From positions 1-64,000 of the forward strand of contig JAAMPI010000082.1 of the NCBI GenBank assembly GCA_013054445.1: 64,000 nucleotides of DNA. Direction: 5' to 3'. Every line of letters begins with the position of its first letter. The first letter of the stretch is position 1. This stretch comes from Cudoniella acicularis (Eukaryota; Ascomycota; Leotiomycetes; Helotiales; Helotiaceae). Positions 1 to 12,470 of this stretch are shown here, piece by piece. Both the position numbers and the translations under genes were made by a program. A model generated the notes under the pieces. It did not search any database and was not told the DNA's origin. It saw only the letters and a program-made list of their open reading frames with translations.

Positions 1-54
1 TTTATTTAAAACCACTTTAAAAAAATATATCTTTATTTTTATACGGGTTCTTAG

Positions 55-175
55 CAACCCGTGGGTATACCCACCTACCCGTGGGTCTACCCGTAGATAG
101 GTACTCGTACATGGGTATACCCGCGGGTAGGAGTAACTCTCCTTACTCCTACCCACGGGTACCCATCGAGCAGCC
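55..175. repeat. Palindromic GGGTA/TACCC repeat cluster
   Basis: The tract is built from short units of the type ACCCGTGGGTA in both orientations. It contains a perfect palindrome (GTGGGTATACCCAC, 61-74) and a hairpin with 11 perfect pairs (GGTAGGAGTAA at 126-136 against TTACTCCTACC at 143-153). It lies exactly where the first codons of the following oxidoreductase gene should be. It could be a dispersed fungal palindromic repeat that replaced the gene start, or promoter sequence upstream of an unseen short exon. Confidence 0.75.
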
Positions 176-1433
176 TAGGTATCTTAGGAGCCGCGCAAAC
201 TGCGTAAGTGTCCACTTGTGCCATCTTCAGTATATTACTGACATTGAACAGCCCTCTAGGGCTGACCACGCCAGCCAAATCACATCCTGAGGTCATTTTG
301 CAAGCTGTTTCTGCTAGAGATCGTACCCGAGCTGAAGCATTCGCGAAAAAGCATGGGATCCCCAATGTCAGGGACTCATATCAGGGTTGAGTTTGACTCT
401 TGAGTTTTATAGACGAGTGTACGCTAATTATGTGTATACTAAAGAGATTATCGACGATCCGAACATCGATGCCGTCTATATCCCACTGCCTAACAGTCTG
501 CATTTCGAGTGGGCCGTCCGTGTTATCCGCGCTGGCAAGCATGTCTTACTAGAGAAACCGTCTGTCTCTAACGTAACCGAAGCCAACATCCTTTATAACC
601 TACCGGAATTATCTCAGCCCAACGCCCCAGTCGTGCTAGAAGCCTTTCACAACCGCTTTCACCCTGCCATCCATCTATTTCGATCCTTTATTAACCCTGC
701 CGACGTCGTACACGTCCACACAGATTCCATGATCCCATGGCTCATGGTCTCCAAAGATAACATCGGACTCAACTATAGTCTCTCCGGTGGCAGCATGATG
801 ATGCTAGGCGCATACAACTTTAGCATTCTGCGCCTTATCTTCAACGACGAGCCAGAGGAATGCCTGACCTGCAATACCAATGTTTTTAGCGATGGCGTCC
901 ACGACAAGTGTGACTATGACTTTAAGGTCAAATTCCGCTTTCCTAACGGTGGCATAGGTGAGGCCACTAGTACGTTGAGGGGTCCTATTCTATGGAAACC
1001 CTCTGAGGCTAGAGTGACGACTAGGGAGGTAGTAGTTCTTGACAAAGCGCTCCCGTCTACCCAGGAAAAGGTACTGACGCGAGAGGTGACACTACACGGC
1101 TTTCTTCATGCTGTCGTTTGGCATCGCATCGACGTAAAGGATTCCTATATGATCCGTAACAAGGCGGATCGCCAGCCGGTCAAAAAGTGGGTCGAGTCCA
1201 AGTCATATAAAACCTACACCTACAAGGAAGCTGGTGGCGAATTCGCGAACTTGCCCGGTGAGGACTGGTGGATGTCGTATCGCTACCAGCTCGAGGAGTT
1301 TGTAAATCGGGTTAAGGGTCGTCAAACGCAATATTGGATTAGTGGAGAGGACTCGGTTAACCAGATGAAGATGATCGATATGGCATATGAGAAGAGTGGC
1401 TTGGGACTGCGGCCGACTAGTTCGTTCCGGTAA
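169..1433 (+). CDS. Gfo/Idh/MocA-family NAD(P)-dependent oxidoreductase, start not resolved
   Basis: Exons are read as about 169-203, 252-385 and 445-1433. Intron 1 (204-251, GTAAGT...CAG, branch CTGAC) and intron 2 (386-444, GTTGAG...AAG, branch CTAAT) restore one frame. That frame starts with the Rossmann motif LGILGAAQTA, passes TPAKSHPEV and DPNIDAVYIPLPNSLH, and contains the family signature EKP in HVLLEKPSVSN. About 385 residues are visible, close to full length for fungal dihydrodiol/D-xylose dehydrogenase-like members. The family oxidises sugars or diols in the cytosol using NAD(P); the substrate cannot be told. No ATG exists in frame between the Rossmann motif and the upstream stop at 94-96, so the true start is in another exon or was lost to the palindromic repeats. 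Otherwise the coding sequence looks clean. Confidence 0.8.
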
Positions 1434-2063
1434 CTTAAAGGCTTTCTTTACGAAAGAGGGGAGATTCCTTTAGTGTAACAAGACTGGTTCCGTTTTCTCG
1501 CGTGGTTCTTGATATATAATAATATCATTACGTTTAACTTATATTCCTGAATAAATTTCTGTTCCTGCTATTAAGATGAGCTAAGGTAGGACCTACTCAT
1601 TATTCGGGTTTGAATTTGGCGGGTTATCTAAGTAAATGGCCGAAAGTGGAGTAAAAAGACTATGGCTGTCGTAGAATAATGGATATGGTGAGATGTTGAC
1701 ACAACGAAATGCGTTGGCAGGATGCTGAGGCTCTGATCATAAGGCAGCCAGTGTTCTATCTTTGTCTGCGACGTTTGGTGGCAGAAGTTCCGGAGCTGAA
1801 TCCTAATTAGCTTCTAAAGTGGAATGCATACCCTTAACGCTATTGTTGAATGTTGTTGGTCCCACGTGTCATACTTTCTTAAAAGTGTTGCCTACTTCTG
1901 ATGTGTGTTGTGTGCCCTTCTGATTGGCAGACAGCCCGTACAAGTGTGTTTGCAATGTTTGCTTCCGTCAACCCATTCCAAAACCCCATCTAGATATCAA
2001 ACAGCACGTCAACGAACAAAGACCGATTTTGATAAGTCATAGCCAAATCTCTTCACTTTCAGA
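1434..2063. other. Intergenic, no gene seen
   Basis: Moderate-GC spacer between the oxidoreductase and the HET pseudogene. No ORF with recognisable similarity and no tRNA-like fold was seen. Confidence 0.5.
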
Positions 2064-2575
2064 TATGGATCCAGCCTCGTGCTCTCCTCTGCAACGCATT
2101 CAATATAAGCATCTCGACGCTTCTCACAACGAGATTCGACTTCTGTCCTTCGAACCTTCCTCGCCATCCTATGATCGCGCTCTAGGTCTTGGCCCCTTGC
2201 ACCTCGCACTTGAGCACGTATCTCTAGATGACTGGAAGCCAGAGTATTTAAGATTTCGTGCCGAATGTCCAACACAATGGATCAGTAGCCAGGTTGACAA
2301 CGCCTGGTGCGAGCAATTTGAATTTGAACCAGGGTCGGCAGCTGTAGACGTGTTTCATACTATTGCTAGGTTCACATGGGGTGACTACACAGTCATTAGT
2401 TACACGTGGGGTAGTCTATAAAAGAAGGGAAAAGTCTTTATTAATGAGGTGTCCGTTACTATCGGAAGGAACTTGGCTACTGCTTTGGGCCACCTCCGGT
2501 CTACCCACGTGGACAAGATCTGGGTCGACGCCGTTTGCTCATAAGTCGACCGACACCGAACAAAACACCTCGGAA
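2064..2575 (+). pseudogene. HET-domain gene, truncated, two in-frame stops
   Basis: The frame from ATG 2064 (MDPASCSPLQRIQYKHLD) reads into the first HET motif, YTVISYTWGS, and meets TAA at 2419-2421. The same frame continues with clear HET sequence (GKVFINEVSVTIGRNLATAL, then KIWVDAVCS) and meets a second TAA at 2542-2544, where the family normally has CINQ. Similarity stops soon after. HET proteins trigger programmed cell death after nonself recognition. This copy lacks everything past the second motif and cannot encode a working protein. Confidence 0.8.
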
Positions 2576-2875
2576 ACTTGAGGTTTTGGCTTCTATTTTC
2601 TGAGGGGGGTTGTTTTGCGCTAATCGGGTTAGCTATCTTCCGCCTTCGCGTTGCTTTACCTATTCTTTATCTCGACCTATGTTTCCTTACTTTGAACTGC
2701 ACGAATTTCACCTTTCGCCGGCCTCACCCCAAATCTAAAATGCAGCCATTCCCAACTACCTCTGTTCTGTTAATAAATCTTAACCCCCATTGACCACAGA
2801 GCGCGCCCCTGACTAACCGCGTTGGAAAAAATATCGCCTGAGATTACCAGGAACGTTAGACTCTNNTCNCNTCCT
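2576..2875. other. Intergenic with assembly Ns
   Basis: A 71-codon frame at 2578-2793 has no recognisable features. Scattered Ns at 2865-2871 mark an assembly problem at the edge of the repeat block. Confidence 0.4.
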
Positions 2876-3050
2876 CGCTGGTTCCGTTTTAGTCTGCGNA
2901 CGTGAGCAACTGCTGCTTTAACCTGAGCTGAGGGTGAGCATACCTGAGCCGATGGTGAGCAGAGCCTAAGCCGACCTAAGCAGAGCCTGAGTAGAGCCTG
3001 AGTATCCTAAGCTCGCCCTAAGTCAGCCTACGCACTATAATATAAAACCT
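2876..3050 (+). repeat. Transposon end repeat, copy 1
   Basis: Starts around CTCGCTGGTTCCGTTTTAGT and continues with degenerate direct repeats of CCTGAGC/GTGAGCA type. A related sequence lies inverted at 20640-20745. Together they look like the terminal part of one dispersed element family. It marks the left edge of the AT-rich block. Confidence 0.6.
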
Positions 3051-5494
3051 ATTTTAGCCTCCTATATACCCTGACTATAGTTTCCTTATCAAATTTTACT
3101 CGAGAATCTGTTTTTACTCCCTTATAGGGTTTCTATTAGAACAGATTTTAGATCTCTCTTATTAAATAATATATAACTTATAGTTTAGCCTTATAATTTA
3201 CCTAGAATAATCTTAATAGACAAAACGCCTATCTCTTTTCTAAAGTTTAATTATTGTTTTTATCTTCTTACTTATCTTAAGAAGTAATATTATATCTATA
3301 TAGATATAGCCTAATATTATAATAAATAAATCTAGATTAGATATTATTAAAACTAGCTTTATTAATAATAGACTAGATATATTTTATAATTCTTTTATTT
3401 TAATTTATAAGAAACTATATATTAAGTATTTTATAGATATATTAGATTAGATTAATAAAGATAATATAGACTGACCTTATTAAAATATTCTTCTAACTAG
3501 TATATAGATCTCTTAAATCTCTTATTTAACCTTTTATTAGCGCTATAAACTTGTCTAGCTATTCGTCTATTCTATTCTAAAAGTAGTTATAAAATCCTCT
3601 TAGCCGATTTATTAAGGCTTAGCTCTACTATTATCTTTAATAACTTTAACTTTAACTTATATTAAGCCTTTCTTAAGTATCCTTCTTAATAATAAATCTA
3701 ATAAGCTTATCTAGGATAAGGCCTATAACGCTATTACTAAGTCTATTCTATATTCGCTCCTTTTATCGTCCTTTTAATAAATATCTTAGCTATATAATAT
3801 AAATAGCTTTTATATACTCTTTTAAACTCTATAAATATATAGATAATAGGATAACTAGTTCCCTAGTTAATTATTATAAGATTTATATCGCTATAATATT
3901 ATCTTATTAAAGAGTTATATTAAGGCTTAGAAGAGAGATTATATATACTATATAAGGGACAATCGTATTAGCGGGACTAAGAAAGAAAAGATCGCTAATA
4001 ATAAGTCTATTAATAGTGATATTATATAATAGTAATACTATATTAGAGAGGAGTCGTACTAGTACTAGTAATACTAGGAGATTTATATAAATCCTAGTAA
4101 GGTAGAATTATACTAGTAGTATAGTTTATTACTAAGAGTATAAGATTAGCTAGGTCAGGGCTAAACATAGGTAGAGATTTATATAATAGTAATACTATAT
4201 CTAGAAGAGGTTATACTAAAGGCTAATAGTATTAAGAGAATAAGACAGAATTATACTAGCGATATAGTTTATTAATAAAAGGGGTATAGGGTTACTAATA
4301 TAATTTCTATAACTAATCTTATTTATATAAAGGTTTAGAATATTCTAGAGAATAAGGCTCTATCTATACTTAACTTCCTTTCTCTTTATATTAAATAAGA
4401 GATAGCCTTAGTCTTAATATAATCTCTTCTTTAATATAATATCGCTATTATCTAAACTTAACTATAGTTAGTAGGTATACTAGCTATTCTAAACCTATTC
4501 GATTAACTTAATTTTACTATTAAGATAGTTCTATCTTATCTTGTCTATATAAAACTTTTAGCTCTTTATAAAGACGGACCCTCTTAACTACCCGACAATA
4601 CTAGCGGCAAACGCCGGTCTCCTAAGCCGGCTAGTCAGTCTATAAAAGGTAGGCTTAAGGCAGATTAAGACACTAGATTATACTAGCGCTTAGCTCGACT
4701 CTTCTAAGTATAATAATAATCTATCTAAATAAGAAGGTATTTTAGAGAAAGAGCTATAGTAGTACTAAGCTCGTGCCCTAATAAAGGGGTTAGGTTAGTC
4801 TATAAGAACAGGATTTGTCTATAAAGGAATATTAGAAGCGCTAAGCTTTTCTAACTAGCTTAATCTATAAAGAAGTAGTAAAAGAAAGAATAAATATATA
4901 AAAGCTTAGTTTAAGGCTTTCTTAGATTATATTATATACTAGGAAATATATAACAGTATAAAGAGGTGATATAGAATAGAGAGAGATATATTAGTATCTA
5001 TTATAAGTTATGATACTCTTAGCTTATATTATATTATAATATTATTAAAGCTAATAATTTATAGTTAAAGTTAATAATCAGGTATACTTTAAGCGTTTTT
5101 AAAGGCGATAGGTTTTTAAGTATTACTTAAGGCTATTAATAAGTTATATATAAAGGCTTAGATCTAGACTAGCTAGTATAAAAGAGCTTAATAAATAAGT
5201 TTATAATATAACTTTAGAACTTAAATATAGGTAGATATAGACAAGAAGCGGCTTTAAATAGAGGGTAATATAAGATTAGAAGAAGATATATTAGACAGAA
5301 TATTATAAAAGAAACTTAGAAATAGATTTAAAGACTTATAATTACTAAGGCTAATAGACGTTTCTTATATTATAAGTATTATAATACTAACTAATAGATT
5401 ATTTAATAACTTATATAGTTATTTATTTTAATAATTTTATTATATTATATAGCTTTTTTAAAACACTTTATAATAAATAATAAGCCTTAAATAC

Positions 5495-5701
5495 TGTTGG
5501 TAGCGTTGACACTTTCAGAGGGTTGTGGTCACCTGACATTGTACACTAGTCCCGATTAGGTAGCCTAGCCGAGAAGCTGGGGGATATAAGCTCTACTAAG
5601 CTTCCCCTCCACTTCTCTCTTATAACCAATCAACCACCTTACAACGCAACAGCATATCACGTACCAACGTGCCGTGCCACGCGTTACTGGGTGGACCGAC
5701 A
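5495..5701 (+). mobile_element. Solo LTR (family E), 5-bp target duplication AATAC
   Basis: Begins TGTTGGTAGCG and ends GGACCGACA, giving the TG...CA ends of a retrotransposon LTR. It is flanked by perfect AATAC duplications at 5490-5494 and 5702-5706. It is visibly GC-richer than the AT-rich block it sits in, and holds a TATA-like GATATAAG near 5583-5590. No internal retrotransposon sequence remains, so it is read as a solo LTR left by LTR-LTR recombination. Confidence 0.85.
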
Positions 5702-8700
5702 AATACTAACTTATAGCTAGTAAGACTATTTATTAATATAATTTAGGCCGATCTTTTTTTTTTTTTAGCTTTTTAAATACTTTTCTTTTAATTCTTTAAG
5801 ACATAGAAGTCTCTAAGATAACTTCTTTAATATAACTTAATTAACTATTAGCTTCTTCTAATAGAGATAAAACATCTTAATTTAAAGGCTCTAAGAGATT
5901 ATAGCTTTCTAATACCTATAAAAGTCTAGATTCTCTTAGCTTAGATTATTATAAGACTTTAAAATTAGATAATATATTAATAACTAAACAGATTCTTTTT
6001 AAATAAGTCGATATCTATATATTATAAATATTTTTAATAAATTTATATATCGTCTATTTCTCTTTATTATCTAATATTATAAAGCTAAACTTATAGATTA
6101 GATAGTAATAGAAAGTAGTCTTTTTTTTTATTAATTATAAGATAATAGCTATAGATTCTTATTATCTAGTGATTATATAAGATTAAAAAGGCGAGTATCT
6201 CTTAATAAAGCTTATTTTTACGCTTTATAAGTCTAAAGAGTTTAATAACGCCTTTTACTACTAGGGTTATATTATAAGTATTTTATTAGTCTATAATATT
6301 AAGTATTACGACACTATACTTAACCTTATAGGTTAAGAACAAGAAGTATATCTACTAGGTAGCTATAAAATAAGACGTAAAAGTATCTAGAAGCTTATTA
6401 ATAAAAGGTTAAAGCTTTTTTAGCTAATCGTCTATAAATATAGATCGTCTAAAACCTATAGAATAATCAGGCTATAGGCGAGGACTATAAAAGGTTTAGT
6501 ATTATTCTAGCCTTTATTAATACTTTTAATTAAAGGATCGAGATATATAATACTATATATAACTAGGGTTTCTATAAAAGGGACGATTAATCGAATAATA
6601 TCTTAAACTACTATTATCTCGTTTCTATCTTATATCTTTTAATAAGCTTTCTCGAATATATTATCGCGAAATAAAGAGCCTTAAAGAACCGTCTATTCTT
6701 TTTCTAATAAAATTCGATAGAGGTTCTTATTTATATTTATAATACCTAAGTCAGACTTATCTATAAAGCTATCCTTAGTTATAAAGACGGTTATATAGCT
6801 TAGACGTATATAAAAGACACTTTTTACTTCTCTTAACTTTTAATCGTTAGGCGTTATAAAGCTAGGTATAATAGAGCTAGCTTTCGATTGTTTATTATAA
6901 AGAGAAGACAATAACTTCTTCTTTATAAATAGGTAATTTAACTTTATTTTTATTATCTAGGATATCTTATTATATATTTTAAGATTTCTCTTAGTCTAAT
7001 CGTCTTAGTTAAAATATTTCTTAGGCTAGTGTCCTTCTTTATTCTAATAACTAATTAAATTAGTCTTATTATTATTAATATCGCTTATTACCCCTCGGTT
7101 AGATATATCTTTAATAGTAAAAGACGTCTATTATTGTTTTTAAAAAAGCTTAGATAGAGTAAGACTAGATAGACTTTTAGATTTTTTATAATCGTTTTCG
7201 TTTTTGTTTTCTAGCCTATAAAAACTTAACTTAAGTTAGCTTTATAGTATACTAGAAGAAGAGAGTTATACTTCTTTATTAGAAGTATTACTAGTTAAAG
7301 AGAAAAGTAGATACTTAAGTTTAGTATTTATATTCTTAGGTATAATTCGTTATAGATATATATTTTTATAAAGAAAAGGTTATAGTTATTCTTTTTTAGT
7401 ATCTTATAGCCGTATTCTTATTAATATTTAGTTAGAATATATAAAGGATATAAATAGCTTATTTATTTTTGTTTTTTTTATATTAAGTCTTATTATCTAA
7501 CTTTTTAAATGTTTTAGTTTATTTAATATAGGGCTATATTAACTAGAAAAGAAAGGGGTAAGAAGTAGATTTATATTATTATTAGGTTAATAGACGGAAA
7601 TAGATAAAAGAGTTAGAGATATAGATAAGACGAGGGTAATAGGCGATAAATATACTAGGAGTTTTAAGATATAGTAATAGCTATAACTATTTTTATTATT
7701 TTATAAACATAGTATATCTTCTTTAGAACCGCTTATATCTAAGACTAGCTTATTAAGAAAACGTTAGAGTTAAGCTAGATCGGCTTAAATATCTAGTACT
7801 AAGAATATCGATTATAGATAAAAGAAAAGTTAAGATTATAATCGGTTATTTATCGCTAATATTATAAAATATATTATAATTAGTGTTTTAAATATATAGT
7901 TATAATTTACTAACTATAAGATTAACCCTATTATTAAAAGTAATATAAAGCTCGGGTTTTATTAAAAAATCAGCTAAGATAATATTTATAGCCTAAGGCT
8001 ATAAGAAGAGCTAAGAAGAGACTTTTATTTATTATTGATTAGTTATATTTAATACGTATATCGATATTTTAGAGCTCGCCTATGCCTAGCGATCCTCTTA
8101 GTTAATATTTATTAGCTAATTCTTATTAAAAAAAAAAGTTTATCTTAATATTTATATTTTAATCTCTTAGAACTCTTTAATATATAACCTATCTTAATAA
8201 TACTAATAAATTCTATTTATAAATCGTTTTAAATTATTCTAATAACACCTCTTAAGACATCTATTATCCTTTTACTAGAGCCTACTATTAAGGAAGAATA
8301 GATCTCTAACTATAACCCCTATTATTTTTATCTTATAAATCCTAATAAAGTTCTTAATAAGAGATATAAAACGATTATAAAGCTTAGATAGGGTATCTAT
8401 TCTACTATTTAGCTTATTTAAGATATTAGCCGATAAATATACTTTAGCTCTAATAGTTATTAAGCTTATCCTTTTATAGTTAGAGATAATAGTCGAAACC
8501 TTATATAGCCTTATAGATTAATAATTACGATTTTATTAATAAGAAAGCTATTAATATAAACTATAAATCTCTAAAACTTTAGCTAGTACGAACCTATTAT
8601 ATAAAGGCTTTCTATATATACGAACTCCTTTTAATAGCTTTAAAACGACGAGTCTATACGGCTTATATATATACTTAGTTTATAAGCCTATAAAAGAGCT

Positions 8701-9439
8701 ATTATAGTTGTTTTAGAGGCGCTATAGAGATAAGAAGCTCTTTTTAGCCTTATTTAAAGTTTATTTAACCTTTTTATTATAAAGACTTCGATTATCTTTA
8801 CTCTGAGTATTATATCGTTTATATAGGTATATTATAACCTTAAAGTATTTTTAATACTTGTTTTATACTAATAGATCTTAAACTAGACAATATCTTAATT
8901 AGATTTAAAGATAATTTAATAATTAACGATTTTATCTAGTTATAAGAGTTTAATCTTATAGTTTATAAGATTAAAGATAGTTAAGTTACCTATTAATTAT
9001 ATAACGAATTTAGCTTATTAAAGTCGTTTAGTATATTCTTAAAGATAGCCGATTTTAGTCTTATTAAGAGAATAATTAATTCTTATTATAATATTTATCT
9101 GATTTAGCCTAACTATTATTACGCCTTTAAAGTCGTTCTTAGTATAGACTAGTTATATAATACTAATATTTAGAATCTTAATATATTAATAGGCTTATTC
9201 TAATCTTTTATATATATAAAAGATTTTCTTATAATATTATAGATCTAGAATCTATTAGAGAATAAAGATCTATTTAGATAAATTTATTTAAATAATAGAA
9301 AATATAATTATTAAAAACATTTTATATAAATAATAATATTTTTATACTATCTTTTTTTAAGAACTTCTTAATCAGGAAAGAGAAATATATAACTAGAAAT
9401 AGAAACTTCTAATTAAAAACTCTAAAGATAGAATTTAAT

Positions 9440-10066
9440 ATAGATTCTAAGGCTATAAGCCTCTTTTTAAGCCCGCCTTTACGCTATTATAGAGCGTCGC
9501 TAGAGACCTAGCTTAGTTAAGAGGGTCGTCTTTATACTAGTCAAGATATAATAGACAAACACGAGCTAGTTAACTATATATTCGATATTCTCTTTATTAA
9601 TAAAAAGACGAGAAAATAATAAGAGGTAGAATAAGAGTAAGAGAAAGACAAAGGTAATAGTAAAGATAAAGACAAGGGGCTATAATAAGAGATAAATATT
9701 ATAATACTAGTAATAACGGCCGAAAGGGCTAGTAGAAGTCTAAGACCGGCTAACTAACGGTAATCGCTTCCTAACCTTAACTTATTTCTAGAACCGAGTT
9801 ATAATAAGATAAAAAGCTAATCTAATTATAATAGTAACGACGAGCTTAATAGCTCTAACTCGGCTAAGGACGATAAGAAAGAACTACGTTTTATTAAGCG
9901 GAAATAGCCGTCTATGTCTTATAATAGCCTATATATAAGAAGCGTAAGCGCCTTCTTTAGTAGAGCCTCCCCGCTAGCGTCGACCTCTCTCTAAACCCTA
10001 TTACTAGTATCCTAAGTCGTACTCCCCTCTTAACTAGAGGTTAAGAATCGCTATAAGCTCGAGTAC
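9440..10066 (+). pseudogene. Decayed transposon-type ORF, family unknown
   Basis: On the plus strand one frame from about 9500 to 10066 is open except for TAA/TAG codons that fit former CAA/CAG. It reads ETxLSxEGRLYTSQDIIDKH, then HELVNYIFDILFINKKTRK, then an acidic/basic Gln-rich stretch, then AERASRSLRPAN and FSRASPLASTSL. The highly charged, low-complexity tail is typical of the C-terminal part of a fungal transposon protein, but no catalytic motif was recognised. Confidence 0.5.
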
Positions 10067-10124
10067 TAACGAACCTACTGACAGAAGTCCGTGCGTTCAG
10101 GGCATCAACAATATAATCTATTAA

Positions 10125-10765
10125 TTAATTACCTGTAGACCACCTAGAACGCTTAACTAAATCATAAACCCAATACTCTTGCTTCTCAATTAACCTATTA
10201 ATCTATTCTTGTGGGATTTTATCCTATTCCTCCTATACTATAGCTTGTATTTCAGCCTCATTTGTAGGCTGCCTTTCCCGCCTATAAAGGCTTTGTTTTA
10301 TCCTCCGCTAGCACTTCTCAATTGGGTTTATATCTGGGCTAATTAAAGGATATAGGAAGAGGATAATACCCTTTAAAGTTCTCTATAGTGTATACGGGTT
10401 TGTTGTTGATTTGTGGCCATGTATAGAGTTCCCGTCCTCTATAAACTGTAGAGTACCACAGACAGCCCTAAAAGCAGCTAGCATTCCCTTAATGAATAGT
10501 TTAAGGACCTGAGTAAGGTAGTTCTTCTGTATAAATACGCCGTTCTTGCCAGTTCTATATATAAAAACCAATTGACTTTTATAGCTATACCCAATTACAC
10601 TAAAAGCATGAACCGGCGTTGTATGCCCTCTATACATTTGGAACTGAATATAGTCCGGATATAAACGTTCGCCCTTCTTCCTTGTCATACGCTCTTTACA
10701 CTTCCGTCCTCTAATTAAAAATGTAACCTCATCTGACCATAGTATCTGCCTCTATTCGAGTAGCC
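10125..10765 (-). pseudogene. Tc1/mariner-type DDE transposase relic
   Basis: Reading the minus strand from about 10765 gives WSDEVTFLIRGRK with the first catalytic Asp, then EDGNSIHGHKSTTN with the second, then SPDINPIEKC with the third acidic residue (Glu). It ends TGN-stop at 10125. After NPIEKC several codons are TAG where the family has Trp or Gln, fitting TGG-to-TAG and CAG-to-TAG changes. The N-terminal helix-turn-helix half is absent. The relic directly abuts the zinc-cluster regulator and appears to have removed its first exon. Confidence 0.85.
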
Positions 10766-10784
10766 CCTAAAACATATGTGACAG

Positions 10785-12470
10785 TGCGATGAAAAACGTC
10801 CAGAGTGTTCACGGTGCTTGAGGTTGAAGAAGGTCTGCAACGGCTATCGAGACGAAGTCGATCTCATGTTTCGCATGGAGAACGGAAATTCAGACTCAAA
10901 GTCGAATTGGAATGGAAGGCGAGGGGTGCATAGGAAGAACCCCCGATACCCGTCACCCGGTATAGCTCGATCTCTCTTCCCTTCACAGGATAACCAGACG
11001 CTTTGTTACTTTTACGAATTTATGATCGGTACCATGACTGAGTCTGACCATTCTCGATATCTCCATATGCAGCTTCCCGCTCTCTTCTCACGAAGTCGGC
11101 AAGACTCTCCGCTATATTTGGCGGCACAGGCAATATCGCACGCGGTGGTAAGTCACTTCTCAATTATTGGTTTGTAGGCAGTCTCGACCAATTGCTAACA
11201 CCTAACTATGCTAGTGGGCGAAGTCCAGAGGCAATGATGCTCATCACATGCAGGTATCTAGAAAGCGCTACGTGCAATCAATCTCTGCACTGAAAGCTGC
11301 GATTCGAGATCCAATTGAAGTCAAGCGCGATGAGAATTTGTACGCAGTACTCCTTCTTTGTGGTTACGAAGTCAGTCCCCACCAAGTCTTTAGATCCAGT
11401 CCTCTAATTCAAGACTGATATTTGTCACAGACTATTACGTTTGATTTGGAAGTGCTGTCGGCATGGGGCTCACATGTAGATGGAGCTGCCGCACTCCTCA
11501 GAGTTCGTGGGAAGGAGCAGCTGTCTACGCCGTTGCAATGCAATATGTTTCTCTTCATTCGAAGAAATGCCGTAAGAGCTCTCTCCATATTTTGACTAGT
11601 CTTCTGACAAATTCATCACAGGTTCACAGTCATGTTCAACTTTCTCGGCCGGTCGATCCAATCTTTGGTGAGCTTGCTGAGGCCGTGTTCCCGTTTGAGA
11701 ATACCGAAGACCGACTTCTTTCGAGAACGATCAAAGTGCCGCAACTTCAGTCCCTGGTCAACGACATTCTTTCACAGCCAAGTTGGAGCATTAATGAAAG
11801 CGATATTTTCGAGCTCATTCGAGCCGCTGAAGACTTGGATTGTGGCCTTGCAGATTGGGCAAAGAATGTGCCTGCTGGATGGTCATATTCTGTGGCTACG
11901 AACCTCAACTCCATGTCCAGCACAGAGCTCTCAACCTCATGCTACATTCCGAGTGAGATTCACAGATATCCAGACTTTTATATTGCACGGGTGTGGAATT
12001 CATACCGCGTGTCACGTCTAATCATTCAATCAATCCTTCTGCGAGCCACGTCCTGGCTTTCCTCCCCACTGAAAAGTGGCGGGCAATACCCCGAAAACAC
12101 ACACATCCAGAAGCTCAACAGCGAATTAGTCAACGATATATGCGCTAGTGTTCCTTTTCTTTTGGGGTATGACTTGTCACAATTGAAAAGACCTACTACA
12201 AACATTATCTCCCAAGACAACAAGTCCATCTGGCCACAAGGTTCGACGAGCAAAGTCAGCAATTCTAAACATACGGGAAGATTTTCTCTCATATGGCCCC
12301 TCTACCTTTCTTGCAGTGTGCCATCAATTCCAGAAACTCAACGATGGTGGATGCGTGCACAATTACAATGGATCGCTAAGTATGGCGAACCACAGGCAAA
12401 GCTTGTTTCTGGAGCTCAGAGTCAGACGCTCTTGGGCGGGCCCGAGGAGTTCAGATTCGATTGCGTGTAA
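10785..12470 (+). CDS. Zn2Cys6 transcription factor, 5'-truncated
   Basis: Exons are 10785-11147, 11215-11370, 11431-11571 and 11622-12470, with three short GT...AG introns of 67, 60 and 50 bp. The first visible codons give CDEKRPECSRCLRLKKVC, the last four cysteines of a Zn2Cys6 cluster (C-x6-C-x2-C-x6-C), directly after an acceptor (ACAG, 10781-10784). The rest matches the fungal-specific regulator domain often called Fungal_trans_2 (GYRDEVDLMFRMEN, PSEIHRYPDFY, RFSLIWPLYLSC), about 500 residues. The exon with the first two cysteines and start is missing: upstream is the transposase relic. The protein should be nuclear and probably cannot bind DNA normally. The divergence-free spacing to the acyltransferase 450 bp downstream suggests a former local regulator. 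The last 30 codons are less certain. Confidence 0.75.

Larger units (their letters stand above)
2876..10124. repeat. AT-rich, TA-dense, RIP-like transposon graveyard
   Basis: About 7 kb with strong AT bias, many TATA/CTAT/ATAG words and no long ORF. The texture matches fungal repeats after repeated C-to-T mutation. Identifiable contents are the solo LTR at 5495-5701, a decayed element ORF at 9440-10066, and the terminal repeat at the left edge. A few GC-richer islands (for example 4580-4690) are probably remnants of element coding sequence. The element families could not be named. Confidence 0.75.

Noticed and set aside
2578..2793. 71-codon plus ORF after the HET pseudogene
   Set aside because: In the same frame as the broken HET gene but without HET similarity; Phe/Leu-rich composition looks like noise.
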